A stretch of DNA of 64,000 nt from Oreocharis arfaki (GCA_013398015.1 VZRR01010919.1:1791494-1855493), one strand, 5' to 3'; shown: positions 26,535-40,309, numbered from the stretch's first letter. Notes: generated from the letters alone by a model not told the origin. Numbers and translations are program-made.

Positions 26535-27779
26535 TTTCTTGAGAGTATTATAATTTTCTTCTATTGATACAACTCAAGCAATAATGGACTTGTTCTACTT
26601 AGGATAAATACAAATATTAAAATCAAGTTTATCAACAGTATACTTAGCTTGCTATAATAAACTCTTTGATTACTAGAAATACTAAGGCTGTCTGTTATGT
26701 TTTCAGCTCATTTAAATCAGCTAGCTTAGAATCTCAGATGTCATGTTAAAGACATATTAATGCTCTTCTACAAATAACCATGAAAATTGTTATTTAAAGC
26801 AGTGTTTCTTCACTTTATAAATTTTTGTATGACCCCAGCTATAGGATGGTCACTGCCTGAAAGCTTCAGACTCAGTTTTGATATTCCCAACAGAGTTATT
26901 TCAAATTACACCAAGGAGATTAAGAAGCCAATTCATAGCCTTCAAAGAGAAAAAGCTACTTACATTAATCTTAAATAGCTTTACATCAGACCCATAATTT
27001 AGGTATGTGCTGAGGCTCCGAAGAGTGTGACATTTTCAAGAAGCTTCTCATTTTAGTTCCATGAGGACCATGGAGGTATAACACACAAAATTTTGAATCA
27101 ATTCAGTTTGAGGTAATCTTTTTAAATAACTATGTTTTTTCTCTCATGAAGATACGGTTTAAAGATATAGTCATGTCTACTGATGCCAACTGCAAATTCC
27201 AAACAAGCATTACAACAGAATCCTCAGTTGCTGAATTTATTTCACTATGAATTTAGCTTTAGCAAATAATTTATTTTTTTTAACGTGAAGCTATGCTTCT
27301 TCCTGAAAGAACCTTATATTTGCAAGGGACAGATTTCTTTTCAGACTCTGGTTCAGAAAAGGCTTGTAAAGAACAAGGTGGTGTCAGCTGAGCACCACGC
27401 AGAGTCTTAAAGGGAACAACCGGAAAGACAGTTTGGGATGGACCCACTCTCAGCAACCCTTTATTTTACTACTAAAACATTTTTCAAGCTCAGAAACACA
27501 TGATAATTCAGCACTGTTCCTGCTTACGCTGCCAGTGTAGGCGCTGATATGCACTTCAGTGGAGTTTGAAAACATGGATCATGACAGCAGATATTGCCCT
27601 CCCATGGCAAGCACCCAGTGTGTCTGCAATCCCATCACCTCTGATTCAAGGCTCTGGACTAAAAAAGGTAAGAATTTGCCTGGGCTGTTTGATAACACCT
27701 TTAGCATGTATATAAGCAGGTCACCCACCCACACCATCACTAGCTGCCAAGGCTGTACAACCAAACTTCTCCCTAGCAC

Positions 27780-27985
27780 ACACTGTCACTCCTCCACCTC
27801 ATCTGCCCAGCCTGCAGCCCTCCATCCCAGCACTCCATCGTGGGATGCATTCCACCAAGTCTCATCAATGCTGATGATGTCATAGTTCTGGGAACTGACC
27901 AAATCTTCCAGTTCATCCTGTTTCTCATGCTGCATGTGTTGGTGTATAAGCACTTCATATATGCTCGTGAACCATTTGAAGGCAT
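27780..27985 (-). mobile_element. CR1/LINE endonuclease-domain fragment
   Basis: On the minus strand, allowing small frameshifts, the translation reads YTNTCSMRN, DELEDLVSSQNYDIISI, ETWW, then GVLGWRAAG. This matches the start of the LINE apurinic endonuclease in CR1 ORF2, where (N/S)xRSL-NKQ-EL and YDIxxIxETWW are conserved. Homology beyond 27780 and 27985 is unclear. It is broken and non-coding. Confidence 0.75.
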
Positions 27986-29900
27986 TCGGGTCTGCTCCTT
28001 AAAAACAAAAGACAATAATGAGCTTTGGTGGCATTTGCGTCTCACAGTGATCATCTGCAATCTTGCTGCTTGTCCGTAATCACCTCAGAATACAAAATGG
28101 GTCCTTAGGAAATGCTATGAAATCACCTACAGCAACAAAACTTCTCACATCTTTCCTTAAGAAAAGCATTTTATTTTCTATATGATTTCTCTTTGCTCTT
28201 AAATTATAAATGGTTTAACTGCTAACTATTTTTTAATAGTGTTGAACTGCCCTCTGCAGCTGAATCAGAGGTAAAACGTGGAGGAAAAATTTTATGGCAT
28301 GATTCATGACCTATGTCTAAGGGTTCATGACACCAGGCTCACTCTTTCTAGATCTCAAACTGTCCAAAATAAGCCAATGGGAACTTAATGAGCAAAAGGC
28401 TTAGAATATTGAAGGGATACTTATAGAAAGATTGAAGTATTTTTGAAAAACTTGTGAGTACTTGGCTTCTCTTTTTCAGGAATAAAAGGGAAACTTCTTT
28501 TTAGGAGGTCAAAAAAGGTTTGGGTTTTACTATTTACTTTTTGATCCCGTGAGATCACAGGGTTAAGAAAACATTCAGAACAACATACACAAACATGTTC
28601 ACCTGCAAAAATAAGAACAATCTAGCTGGCAGCTTCCAAAAGCAAATTCCTGTCCAAGAATGGAGTGACTGAACCTACTGGGGTTTGACTCATGTTATAG
28701 ATGAAAGGTCAAGTGTCTCCAGCAGATTTTTTTTTCTTCCGGCTCAACATTGATAGTATACTAAAATTATTGTTCCTACTCACTTGGATTTAGTGCCATT
28801 CACAATATCATGTAAATTGTGACTCACTATTCTACATGCTGAATAAATACCAAATAAATGCCAGTTCCTGTGAAAAAGATGATAAAATTTACAAAACAAG
28901 TAGTAGTAATTGTCACAGGATTGAGTAGAGTTGGGGCACAATGGTTACAGTTTTCTCAGATACCTGGATCAGTACTAATGACTAGTTAAGAAATCACACA
29001 CATTCCTTCATGAAAAAAGGGCAAGGTTCAATAATGCACATTTCAAACTAAACACTGCCTTATTTGCCATAGATTAACAAGGGGTAATGAATGATGCATC
29101 CACAAAGATGGAAAATTCCATTTTCTGCCCCTGCAAAAGTGCTCGTAAAACCATAACTGAACTTCAAAAAAAAAAAACCCCAATCATACCTTGACTTTAA
29201 AATACTGGGTTATGTCCTTCAAACAATAATCTCTAACTGTGCTGAATCAACACCTGTGCAGCAACAGCAAGAGGGGAAATACTGGCACTTACAGTTCCAG
29301 TCAGCAAGTGTAAAGGAGTCAGGTAGCTTGGTAACAGTGGTGAAAGTAATCTTTAAAATTTCATCCCTTTAATTCCTCAGGAAGAAAAGTCTTAGTGAGC
29401 TAAGGTTGCTGCTAAAAATGATAGCACGGCACCTACAGTCCTTGTTCAATATAAAAATGTAATAAAAAAATTTCAGAATTATTAAAAACTATACAGAATT
29501 TCTGAAAAAAGATTGCTTTTCAGTTGTTGTTGTCATGATTAATTAGATTTGCAGGTTAGCACTGAATACTTGTTATTTAGAAGACCCCAGAAAAGATTAT
29601 TCCTACAGCACTGTATTGCTGAATTCTAGTCTTAGTTCAAGATAGGTTTCAATACTTTTATCATTTCCTTGAAACACCGGCATTTCAGTAGAATGATAAA
29701 AATAAAAACCCCAAACAAACAAAAATCACGCAACAGTTCTCAGAGAATCTTTGAGAAAACAGCTTGGTTTTCATTTATGAAGTTATTTTCCAAATCCAAT
29801 TACTTACACACTTACAAATTTGATAAAATGTATGAACAGGATGGTTTATAACACACAACATAATGCATCATCATTTATAAACACAGTCAACTGTATCAAT
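27986..29900. other. Non-coding intergenic DNA
   Basis: No gene, RNA or repeat family recognised between the endonuclease fragment and the CR1 target-site duplication. Confidence 0.75.
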
Positions 29901-29912
29901 AGTTCTTGCCAG
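29901..29912 (+). repeat. Target-site duplication, left copy
   Basis: AGTTCTTGCCAG, identical to 31219-31230 at the other end of the CR1 insertion. Confidence 0.85.
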
Positions 29913-31218
29913 GTTTCATTGGACACCAGTGACAAGTGGTGTCCCTCAGGGGTCCAAACTGGGACCAGTGTTATTTAATATCTTCATTAATGTCATAGAC
30001 AAAGGGATCAAATGCACCATCAGAAAATTTGCAGATGACATCAAGGTCTGAGGGGTGCAGATGACACTCCCGAAGGATGGGACACCATCCGGAGGGACCT
30101 GGACAAGCCCGAGAATTGGGCCTATGGGGATCTCACAAGGTTTAACAAGACCAAGTGCAAGCTGCTGCACCTGGGTCAGGGCAACCCCTGAGATCAACAC
30201 AAGCTGGGGGGTGAAGAGATTGAGAGCAGCCCTGCTGAGAAGAACTCGGGTGGTGTGGCTGGAGCACTTGCCATTGAAGACTGAGGCACAGAAGTCATTA
30301 ATAACCTCAGCCTTCTCTTTGCCCTGGTCTCCCATTTCCATCTGGAGAGGAAGGAAATCATCCTTAGGACATTACCCCTAGTCTTTCTTTTGCTTGCAAC
30401 GTATCTACAGAAGTCCTTCCAGTTACCCTTAGCAGCCCTGGCCAGACACAATTCTAACTGGGCCTTGGCTTCCCTAACCTTGTCGCTAGCTTCCTGTATA
30501 ATTTCCCAGTATTCCTTCTGTTACCACTTCCTGAAAGCTTCCTGAAAGACATGAGCCAGCAATGTGCACTTGCAGCTCAGAAGGCCAGTCGTGTCCTGGG
30601 CTGTATCCAAAGCAGTGTGGGCAGCAGGGCCAGGGAGGGGATTCTGCCCCTCTGCTCTGCTCTGGTGAGACCCCACCTGCAGTGCTGCATCCAGCTCTGG
30701 GGTCCCAGCACAGGAAGGACACCAAACTGTTGGAGCCAGTCCAGAGGAAGGCCACAAAGTTGACGAGAGGGATGGAGCATGTCTCCTGTGAGGAAAGGCT
30801 GAAAGAATTTGGTTTGTTCAGCTTGGAGAAAAGAAGGCTTTGTGGTGACTTAATTGCAGCCTTCCAGTACCTGCAGGGAGCCTACAAGAAAATGGAGAGG
30901 GTCTTTTCACAAGAGCTATCCTATTTTCACAAGAGGTGTCCTATCACCTATGTAGTGATAGGACAAGGTGGAGTGGTTTCAAACTGAAAGACAGCAGGTT
31001 CAGATTAGATATTGGGAAGAAGTTCTTTAGGTGGTGAGGCACTGCAACAGGTGGCCCAGAGAAGTTATGGATGGCCTGAGCCCTGGAAGTGTTGAAGGCC
31101 AGGTTGGATGGAGCTCTGAGAAACCTGGTCTAGTGGAAGGTGTCCCTGCCCATGGCAGGGGATTGGAAATAGATAGTCCTTAAGGTACCTTCCAACCCAG
31201 GCATTCTATGATTCTATG
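29913..31218 (+). mobile_element. CR1 LINE insertion, 5'-truncated, with internal inverted segment
   Basis: The element begins within ORF2: SGVPQGSKLGPVLFNIFIN (from 29935) and FADDIK at 30028-30045 lie in one frame with a stop at 30049. It resumes after an inverted piece with MSQQCALAAQKASRVLGCIQ (30551) and the CR1 3' region, ending in two ATTCTATG octamers (31203-31218), the CR1 3' signature. The 12-bp sequence AGTTCTTGCCAG flanks it at 29901-29912 and 31219-31230, a perfect target-site duplication that defines the insertion. Stops and indels show that it is dead. Confidence 0.9.
30262..30540 (-). mobile_element. Inverted CR1 ORF2 segment inside the CR1 at 29913-31218
   Basis: On the minus strand this piece encodes CLARAAKGNWKDFCRYVASK and, in another frame, EKAEVINDFCASVFNGK, the CR1 ORF2 region upstream of the reverse-transcriptase core. 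It lies between SPAEK..GG and MSQQCAL, which are near neighbours in a normal CR1. It has no CR1 3' end of its own. Edges are accurate to about 15 bp. Confidence 0.8.
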
Positions 31219-31230
31219 AGTTCTTGCCAG
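31219..31230 (+). repeat. Target-site duplication, right copy
   Basis: AGTTCTTGCCAG directly follows the second CR1 ATTCTATG octamer. Confidence 0.85.
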
Positions 31231-32844
31231 TGGTTAAGAAAGTGCAAATACTCTAGAGACCACACTTATTGGAAAAATGTTAAAAATAACATTGTACAAT
31301 GAATTTTATTGCTGAATTTTGAATGATGTTAATACTACACTGCAACATAAAATTACACTTACATGCGCAGTGGTGATACATTCAAATGCCCATAAATTTA
31401 ACTTTAACCTTATGACTACCACTTGCACTTGCTTTCATTACATCTGCTAATAACATTTCATTTTCATAACAATATTTTTTCAGTCTACAGGTTCCTAACA
31501 ACACCATCTTGCACATTTTTGCTGAGCTGAGAGTAAAAGTTGTCTGAAGGAACTTTTTTCTGTCTATCTGCTTACAAGACTGCTCCTCTGCAGACCTGGT
31601 ATCCATGAGAAAGAATGGTAAGAGAGAAGTGAAGAAGCTGAACTCTGAGGGGTAGTGGAGAGAAAGGTCAGAATCATTTCTTTTTCTGTACTCTTCTCCA
31701 AATTGCTTGAAACCTTCCCCAGTTCATAAGCAGAAACCTCTAGTTTTTCTCTGTGGTTGCCCTCTCAAGGACAAAGATGATGAAAGGCAGAACTCTTTCT
31801 TGGAAAGGGCTGCTATTGCAGACAGAGCTACAAATTCTGGTGTCGTGAGAAAGACGCCAGCTCGAGCCGAAAGAATTCAACTCATGAATACTTTGAAAGC
31901 CAGTAACTGTAACTTGCTAGTACCACTTGAAGAAAGCATCCTCTGGGAATTTAGCGCTTACTAACAAGCAGAGTATGAATAATGTCATTGCCACTCCTAA
32001 CAGAGATCAAATCCCAGTGAATCAACTATGCGGGAAGCAAACTATCACAGTGACAAGCACTTCAGAACTACCTCATAAAGCCTCTTTCGTAAATATGATG
32101 GGTTAAATCCTAGCCCTATTGAAATGAAAGCTCACCAAAAATCAAAGAACAGAGTAGCGTGGCTTCTAGAGAGGCAAATTGTTCAAAGGCTCATCTGCCC
32201 AGCAGTATCAGGCTGCTTCTCACAGCCTCTGACCTGCTGAGCAACCCTGAATAATGCACTCACCTCTCAGCTCCATGCTGTGAACCCTCTCTCGGACTGA
32301 AGCTGTGCTCTAACAAGAGAATAGGTTGCTTCTTGTAACATAATGAAAGTCAGCAGTGGCTAGAGGCCCAAATGCTGCTGCTATATTACATCTAACTGCA
32401 ACAGCAAATGTACTGTACTCTGTCTTCAGAGAGGTGAGACTTCCATTGTTGTAGTCCTTTAAACACCATCTTCATTCCACTTGGGGATCCAAGTGATATA
32501 AACAAGAAATTGCCTAACAAAATAGAAACCATGACAGAAATCATGAATCTAACCACCAGGATGACAGCATGTCCCAAAATGAGGCAATGCATTCTGAATT
32601 ATAGAAGAAAAGCAGAAAATAGAAGAAAAAAAATTCAGTGAGGCTTGCCAATAAAAGCTATTTGGAATCAACTCAGCCTCCAAACAAGTAATAAATGAAT
32701 TGCTATAAAAATTAGGTAAAGGTAATCCAAAATTGACAGTTTTAGCTTCCAGCACTGAACACCCAATCTAGATGCTCTTAGAACAATGCTAAATCCACAT
32801 AAGCCAAGCAATAGCATCTTAACAAATACACAGGCTACTGATCA

Positions 32845-33135
32845 AGCACAGAAGACTCAGAAGAGAGGATGGAGCCAGGCTCTTCTCAGAGCTGCCAGGC
32901 CATAAGGCTAGAAAAGCGGGCAGGAACTGACGCACAGGAAGTTCCAGCGGAACATGAGGAGGAACTTCACTACGCAAGTGACCACACACTGGAATAGATT
33001 GCCCAGAGAGGCTGTAGAGTCTCCCTCACTGGAGATATTCCAGAATCATCCAGATGCAATCCTGTGCCACATGCTCTGGGATGACCCTGCTTGAGCACTG
33101 TAGTCCCTCCCCACTTCGTGAATACAATTTCAGGA
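32845..33135 (+). mobile_element. CR1 3' fragment
   Basis: The segment includes AGGAGGAACTTCACTACGCA, TTGCCCAGAGAGGCTGTAGA and CTGGGATGACCCTGCTTGAGC in the usual CR1 order. The final CCAACCC/octamer tail is absent, so the 3' end is truncated or diverged. Confidence 0.85.
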
Positions 33136-35910
33136 ATCCATAAATCATGGCAGTAACATCCCATGGAAAAAAGAAAACGTATGTTAAAAACATGCAGGTA
33201 ACTGACTCTCTTACACAATACCTACATTTTGAGGCCATGCAAAGCTGTGGAAGAATTCAGCTCAAACATGTTCGGCACAGAGTGGTACTCCTGCATTTAT
33301 TGCACTCATGAAGCCACAGTGAGCTCCCGAACAGAAATGACACACTATTATTCCACACATTTTTTGTGAGAAACTAATCTTGTAGAGGATCCTTCTTTTG
33401 CCAGATCTTCTTCATGATCTACACGGCAGTTATTACAGAATGTTTCTAATGCCTAAAACTGATGTCTTCTATATTGTAAACACACTCAGAAAGGAAAACT
33501 ACGTATTTTGCTACGTATTTTGGAAAACAAGCACAACTTACTACATGGTAGTTATGGTCCAAAGGAGCAGAAAAGCAGAAGTAATTATGGCCCAAATTTG
33601 GTGAATAGTGATTCTTTTAGCATCAACTATAGAGAGGGTGATTATTTTCAGCAACAGGGTATCAGTCTAATACCTGCTGCTTTCTTTTTAGAGGAACCCA
33701 CCCAAACACGTGACAATGACCATCTATTCAGGCCCTGAGAGGTAGCACAGTAAAGCACATATACACACAAAGTTCCAGTTCATAAACTTAGAGATAAACT
33801 TGCATAGCAGGGTGCTATTTGCATGGCAAGCATGATTAAAACAAAGAAGACACAGGAATCATAGATTAAGAAGTAGGGAGAAGAAAACCTCGTAACACCT
33901 AGGAAAGGGTGGGGTGGGAATTACCTCAGTAGAATTAAAAATTTTTCTTGGAAAAATATGTCCCTATTACTAACTTTTTTCAAGTCCTTTATGGCTCAAA
34001 CTTCATATTAACATGAATTTGTTTTTTAAACCATCTCATCAGAAACCCACTTTGTTCTGGCAAAGTCCCAAGACTTGAGTACTATAATGAAAGCCATTTT
34101 ACAGGTACAGTATTTATGGTTAGTCCTTAAAATTATTTCTCTAATAGCTTTTTAAGGCATCATTGTCTTCTGGAAAGTAGCTGAGATTATTATGCACAGG
34201 TTTATATTTAGTTTTTACACGTACAGCCTCATCAAATACTTACATGGTACGCAGCTCCTCTTCTGCAAATGCCCAGGAGCATCTTACTTGGTGTCAGCTA
34301 GTTTATCTTTTTTTTAAATTATTATTATTCTAACACCTCTTTGCACCTGTTCAAGGTAATTTTTTTTTTTTTTACCTTTTCACTTGTGTCTTTTTAACTA
34401 TAGCACATTACAATGACTCTCTGCTTTTCAGATCCCTGTCTTCTCAGGTAAACGATTCTATTTTTTTTTCCTTTTAAGAACCTTCAGCCTGCTTCTGCTT
34501 CCCTTCAGCCTTGTGCTCTGCTTCATCCATTTGATCTTTTGTTTGTTCTACATCTACAGGTGTCTTTCAAGGGCAGGAGGATTTTTTTTGCGTGTGGAGG
34601 ATTTTTCCTCAGCTCTGGTTTACCTGAAAAAGATCTGAGACTACCAATCTAGGCATGTCACCGCAGTAAATGACACCATTTCCAAAACGATTAAGCAAAA
34701 ATATTATTCCTTTACTTTCACTCTGTTTACAAAAGTGAATAAACATTAAATATGTTCATTTTCCAAACAGATTTTACTTTGAGTAAGAAAACTGACTTAG
34801 CACACTTTTCAGAGCACTGACCATTCTCAACAAAACCCCAGCTGATGTCTCTTGCATCATGCAGAGTTTTGACTGCACTTACAGCTAATGACCATGTGAC
34901 TTCACCAAAGAACAGTAACACTAGAGAAAATAAAAATGCGTATTTTGAACAGACACTGACTCACAGTACATATTGCGACTACCTAGAGCATTATGGTAAG
35001 ATAATAAAGTAACAAGTCTTGAATATAGCATGAAAACTCCAGAGGTATTTTAGCAAGCAGAAAATAGTAGTTGATTTTCTTTGCTTTCCTCAAGATATCA
35101 GTATCTACCTACCAGTCCGGTGATTGGTTTTCCCTCATAGATATTTGCTTTTGGATATAATTACTGAATACAATAGGCATAATAGATTTCAACACAGATT
35201 TTGGAAATTTTTCCTTTAATCCTGTTTTTCTTCTCTTACTAACATTTGAAGCTATGTTGCTCCCACTCTTTTCTGTACGAAGCAGTAAACACTTTTTTAT
35301 CTACTACACCTAGTAGCTTTTCAGCTATATTACTCCCTGTAGTTCAAACACAGAGCTAATACGCAAACCCAGCTCCTTTGCAGAAGAAAGCAAAATTACA
35401 TGTTGAGTCAGGCATATTACACAGTACAACTGTATTTCTAAATAAGATAATAATAAAAATAAGATCATAATACTTCTTCCACCATGAGGACTAATAACAA
35501 TAATAACAATGCATTCAATCTTATTTCCCAGAAGTCCATATCTACAATCAAAGATGCAGTTCTGTGTACAGAAATCTCCAAAGCCACCACTCCAGAGAGC
35601 CATATGTCAAGATAAAAAATCTGGTCTGTTTTCATTACTTCTTACCTCCTCTCCTGGTCCTCTGTGGTTTCTCTAGCTCTGATCCTATGTACATTAATGC
35701 TTTCCTGATTTACTCCTTGCTCTATGCTAGGCCAGCACAGGCATTGATACACTTACACATGAGCTGGGCACTAAGGAAGCTGAAGAAGATGTCTAGCAGC
35801 ACAAAATAGCAAGCAATACTAGATAGGAATGGCCCCTGAAAACCTATAGGCCAAATTTCACCCTAGAAGAATGCCTGAGCAGTTTCTTTTTGAGGTTTCT
35901 TTGGTAGTTT

Positions 35911-35966
35911 CTGGTTGGTTGGTTGGTTTGGTTTTTTGGTAGGTTGTTTTATTTATTTTGTTTTTA
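35911..35966 (+). repeat. (GGTT)n-derived G/T tract
   Basis: Four GGTT units at 35913-35928 are followed by degenerate G/T sequence ending TTTTGTTTTT. Confidence 0.7.
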
Positions 35967-37194
35967 TGATTTTCTCTGTTGCTTTGATGGTTAGGGTTTT
36001 CTTCCATTTGTTGGTTATTTTCACTAGGTCTGTGCTTTTATTTAGACCAAAATCTTGCCTACAGCATTTTCAAGCTCACCTATACTTACACAGTGTTCCT
36101 TTTTCAGATGTTAGCACTCTTCTCTAGGTCACTTTGTTCAGCATCTTCTACCAGGTGCCAAGAGAATCCGCAAATCAAGATATACAAAGTTCAGGAGAAC
36201 ACAGCAATTATTTACTTACAAATACGCACAAGAGATGCCAAGGTGTAACAAGCAGTATCCAGAAGTTAATTTGCTCTCCATTCTTGTGGCAGCCAACACT
36301 CAGTGGGAAACAACTGATCTCCTCAGAATGAGATAATTCTCAATCTTAACGAGTCATCAAGTTCTAATTCCCTGCTTTTTCTCTTAGTATTTAATAACTT
36401 TTCTTATCAGTATTCTTCCTCTTTAATTCTTCCAGGATTAAAATAATCCACAATTTCATAATTTTCAGAATAGAGCTAAGACAACACCACACTGCTCTGC
36501 AGCACCAAGCCACTTCAACCACAAACTATCAGGGAGTTGGGGGTATCTGTTGTTCAGGTGGTCTCAAGCTCTTATAAAAATGCTTCCTCTGCCTGGGATG
36601 AAATGGGAATTTGTTATAAAGTTCACACAAGTAACAGTGATCCACTCCTGAACATCCAGCTGAATTTAATCACAGCACAGAGAGTGCAGACCATTTCCAA
36701 ATTAGTCTGGCCTCGGTGGTGCTGCTGCCTTTTGCAGTGTACAACTCTTCCTTCCACGTAACTAAACACCAGTGCAGGCAAGAAAGAGGAGAGCAGTCAC
36801 ACATAAAGGAAATCTCACACAAATCCAGCACACACACAAAACCTGCCAAACTAATAGGCAGAACATTGCAGCAGATTTTAAGAAATTCCCTAAACCAGAA
36901 TTTTCCAAGTGTCAACACTGAAAATCTCTGTGTTCAGCTCCAGGAGGCCTCCGACGGAGCCGGGTAACTTTGCCACAGAGCTACCGTAGGGCCTGCCATC
37001 TCCTCTGCCCCAGCCTTGGCCACAAAATGAACTCTGAGCAGCACACATTGTTTTCAGATCTTCCAAGCTCTTTCAGAATATTGTCCCAGGAATTTCTCCA
37101 AAAGATACTTTTTCAATAGATGGTTCCGTTATGACAGACCAGTATTTTCAGATACACAACAGCAGTCTCCACTTTTAAATACACATTTTAAATG

Positions 37195-37320
37195 TAAGGT
37201 TTTATACATTTTGTTAGATATATTTTATATAGAGATATGTTACTATATTTAGATATTTATTACATATATCTCTAAAAAATATAACCAAGACATACATACA
37301 TATATTTTTTGGTATAGAGG
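37195..37320. repeat. AT-rich low-complexity tract
   Basis: TATATTTTATATAGAGATAT and ATACATACATATAT-like strings; no gene. Confidence 0.65.
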
Positions 37321-39192
37321 AAACTGATGTTTCCTCCATCTAAAAACAAATTTTGCCATCCTTGCAAATCAAAAATATGTTTGTGTGCATATGCCCATAT
37401 GTATGTGGGTATGACTAAGTGCTACCTAACATAAATCTAGTCAGAAGTCAGGCCTTTAAACATTCTTGAGGTGATCTTGCTCATACCTCTGGTTCTGGCC
37501 TGTACTCTTGACTTCTTGTGTCCACAGAAGTACTAAGTCATAAACTGGACTACTGAGCTTATCGGTCTAAAACCAAATACCTCCCTAGCACAAACATCTG
37601 CCTTACTTACTGAAAACCCACCTTAGATATTATTTCTAGTTCCTAGTTTTGTCATTACAGGAAGACAGTGGTTCACACTGAGATACTACAATATTTAAAG
37701 TGGATTGCAGTTCTTTTTCAGCACGTTGCATAACTCTGGTGAGACTATGCAGACACTATTCATCACACTAAAACGCAAATAGCAGAAATGGGCAAACATA
37801 AATGAAAGGGTTTACTAGCAATACAAGCCCTGTAATAACTGAAAAATGGAAGAGCATTTTTTTTTATAATAGCAAACCATGTGACCAATTTTCTGTGCAT
37901 CATTTTCAGCTCAAGTGTATTCTGAAGCATTTATTCATAATGCTCATATAATGATGATGCTTCCAATTTTCACCCTTGAGAGATGAAGGTGATCTGTAGC
38001 CATTGTATTTAAAGGCTATCAAAGACAGTAGTCTGTCATTATGCTCTAACAAACCACATTGCTTTCTGTTTCAGCCTCATCAAAACTGCTCAGGATTAAG
38101 CCTTAAAAGCTAGATCCTATTAGTACCTGGACAATTTGTGAGTGTAAATAGAAACTTTAAAACCTCGGTGTTGGTTGATGGCTATTGTGCTTACAGCTGA
38201 CTAACAAGCTCGTTAATGGACTCCATCCAAAGTCCATTTCCACTTTCTTGTCTTCTGCACAAGACATAAGACATTTGCATACTGATCATTTGTAGTGTAG
38301 CACTATTTATTAGCCTATACAAATAAAAATTCAATAGGTACTAGCAAATAAATATTACTCACAGGTATGCGTTGTCAATTGCTTTTTATTTTATTCAAAG
38401 TAGTACAAGTATCTGATCTCTCAGTCATGTTGAACTTCCTTAGGCCTTGTTCAGAAAACCTGTAGAGAAAATCTGTTAATTCTTTGGACTGGATGCAAGT
38501 AGAGACCCCTTTCTTTAGTGTTTTTATCTCATATACTATTGTTTCAGAAAATTATTTGCATACCAGAGGAATGAAGAAGGACTTCTTTAAAGAAAAAAAA
38601 CACTGATATTTGATTGATTCTGTTGCACACAAAGAAAATTCGAATAAACATTAAAGGATGCAAAATTTCACACTGATGAGCAACATCAAGAACAGGTTTT
38701 TGTAATTCTCCTTACTTGCTGAGATTTTGAAGTGTATTACTTACATGTCAAAGTATCTGTTTTACTGTCTTTGGCTTCTGCATGATATTGTTAGTGAAGG
38801 TAAGAAAATACTTGACAATGAGTGTTTTTAAAAATTAAGATTACTTGATCATCAAGAGATACTGTAATTACACCTGGAAGTTATTAAATTGCTTCTTGAG
38901 TTTAAAAAATACACTCTTTTGTAATCACAACTTAATGGAATTTGAAATGCACTAAAACATGCCAGAAGAATTGAATATATAGGAAACAGGTTATGATAGA
39001 GAAATTATACTAATCACTTCACAGGTGTAAGCAGTAAGGTTAAAGGTCCAGATTATTATTTTTTTAATCACTGACATTTGACAGCGCTAATAATCTGAAA
39101 AGAAATATTCTAGTACAATGAAATTGCAGTTTCATCATAAAGATGTGTGGATGTTGTAAACTTCCACAGCAATTAATACCATCAACTTCAAC

Positions 39193-39665
39193 AGAATCAT
39201 AAAATGGTTTGGGTTGGAAGGGACCTTTAAAGGTCACCTGGTCCAACCCCCCTGCCATGGGCAGGGACATCTTCAACAAGGCCATCTTTCTCAGAGCCCC
39301 ATCCAACCTGGCCTTGAATGTTTCCAAGCACAGGGAACCCACAGCTTATCTGGGCAACCCATTCCAGTGTTTCACCACCCTCATCATACAACAGTCCATC
39401 TTCACATTTAGTCTGAATCTAGCCTCATTTAGTTTAAAACCCTTAACCCTTGTCCTATTGCTACAGGCCCTACTAAAGAGTCTCTATCTTCCTTTTAAGA
39501 CCGCTTTAGGTGCTGAAAGGCTGCAGTAAGGTCTCCCTGGAGCCTTGCCTTCTCTGGGTTGAACCACTCAGTGTCTCACCCTGTCTTCATATGAGAGGTG
39601 CTCCAGCCCTTTAAACATCTTTACATCTCTCCTCTGGACCCACTCCAACAGGTCCTTGCCTTTCA
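39193..39665 (-). mobile_element. CR1 3' fragment, well preserved
   Basis: Reverse-oriented CR1 starts with AATCATAAAATGGTTTGGGT, then TTGGAAGGGACCTTTAAAGG, CCCCCTGCCATGGGCAGGGA and TGGGCAACCCATTCCAGTGT, and continues to CTCTCCTCTGGACCCACTCC. About 470 bp of the CR1 3' region. Confidence 0.95.
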
Positions 39666-40309
39666 AGATGCTACAGGAAGCTACACTATCATTCAGATCC
39701 CTTCAAGACCTTTTGTCTTACCACTAGGTTTGCTTTTCAGCTGACTTAGAAAACTGATCCCATTGAAACATGACCACTTATTTTTAGAAGAAATACAGTA
39801 ACACAGTGGAGAGGCGACAACCAACTTTTCAGTACATTTTTACATCCACTTAACCACTCATTAAAAACTGCCTGAAAACTAAAAAAAAAAAAAAAATTAT
39901 AATGCAGTCAGGTAGACCTCCTGCACAACAGTAAATCCCTTATGTGACAACATATCACATGGAGCAGACAATGAATTACCTCAGAAAGTGACGTGAGGGG
40001 AGTGTGGATCCCTCCACCTGCCATTTACACAGGGAAAACACAGGGCACAGCCATCCTAGCATCATAGGTAAAGCAAGGAAAATAACAGATTCTCCCAAAA
40101 AAAGGGAAGTGTTTTCTCTGTCTCAAGAGATAATTTAGATTAACATTTTACTTAACACAATGCAATGGAATAAGACCATTAACATGCTCAATTGCTTTGA
40201 TCCAGCAGCCATCCAGTAACAGCCTAAGCAGCACTAACTCAACAATTTTCTGTCTGCTGTCAAGTTAGCATGAAGCAGGTAAAATTATAGCAGTTCAGAA
40301 TAACTAATA

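Larger units (their letters stand above)
20776..27779. other. Non-coding intergenic DNA
   Basis: Apart from one CR1 fragment near 24 kb, an AT-rich tract and a CT run I see nothing identifiable. Confidence 0.75.
31231..39192. other. Non-coding intergenic DNA
   Basis: Holds the CR1 fragment near 33 kb, a G/T tract and an AT-rich tract. Short ORFs show no domain. Confidence 0.75.

Noticed and set aside
30562..30987. 141-codon plus-strand ORF
   Set aside because: It is a frame of the CR1 3' region, not a host gene.
39209..39529. 106-codon plus-strand ORF
   Set aside because: It is the antisense reading of a CR1 3' fragment.
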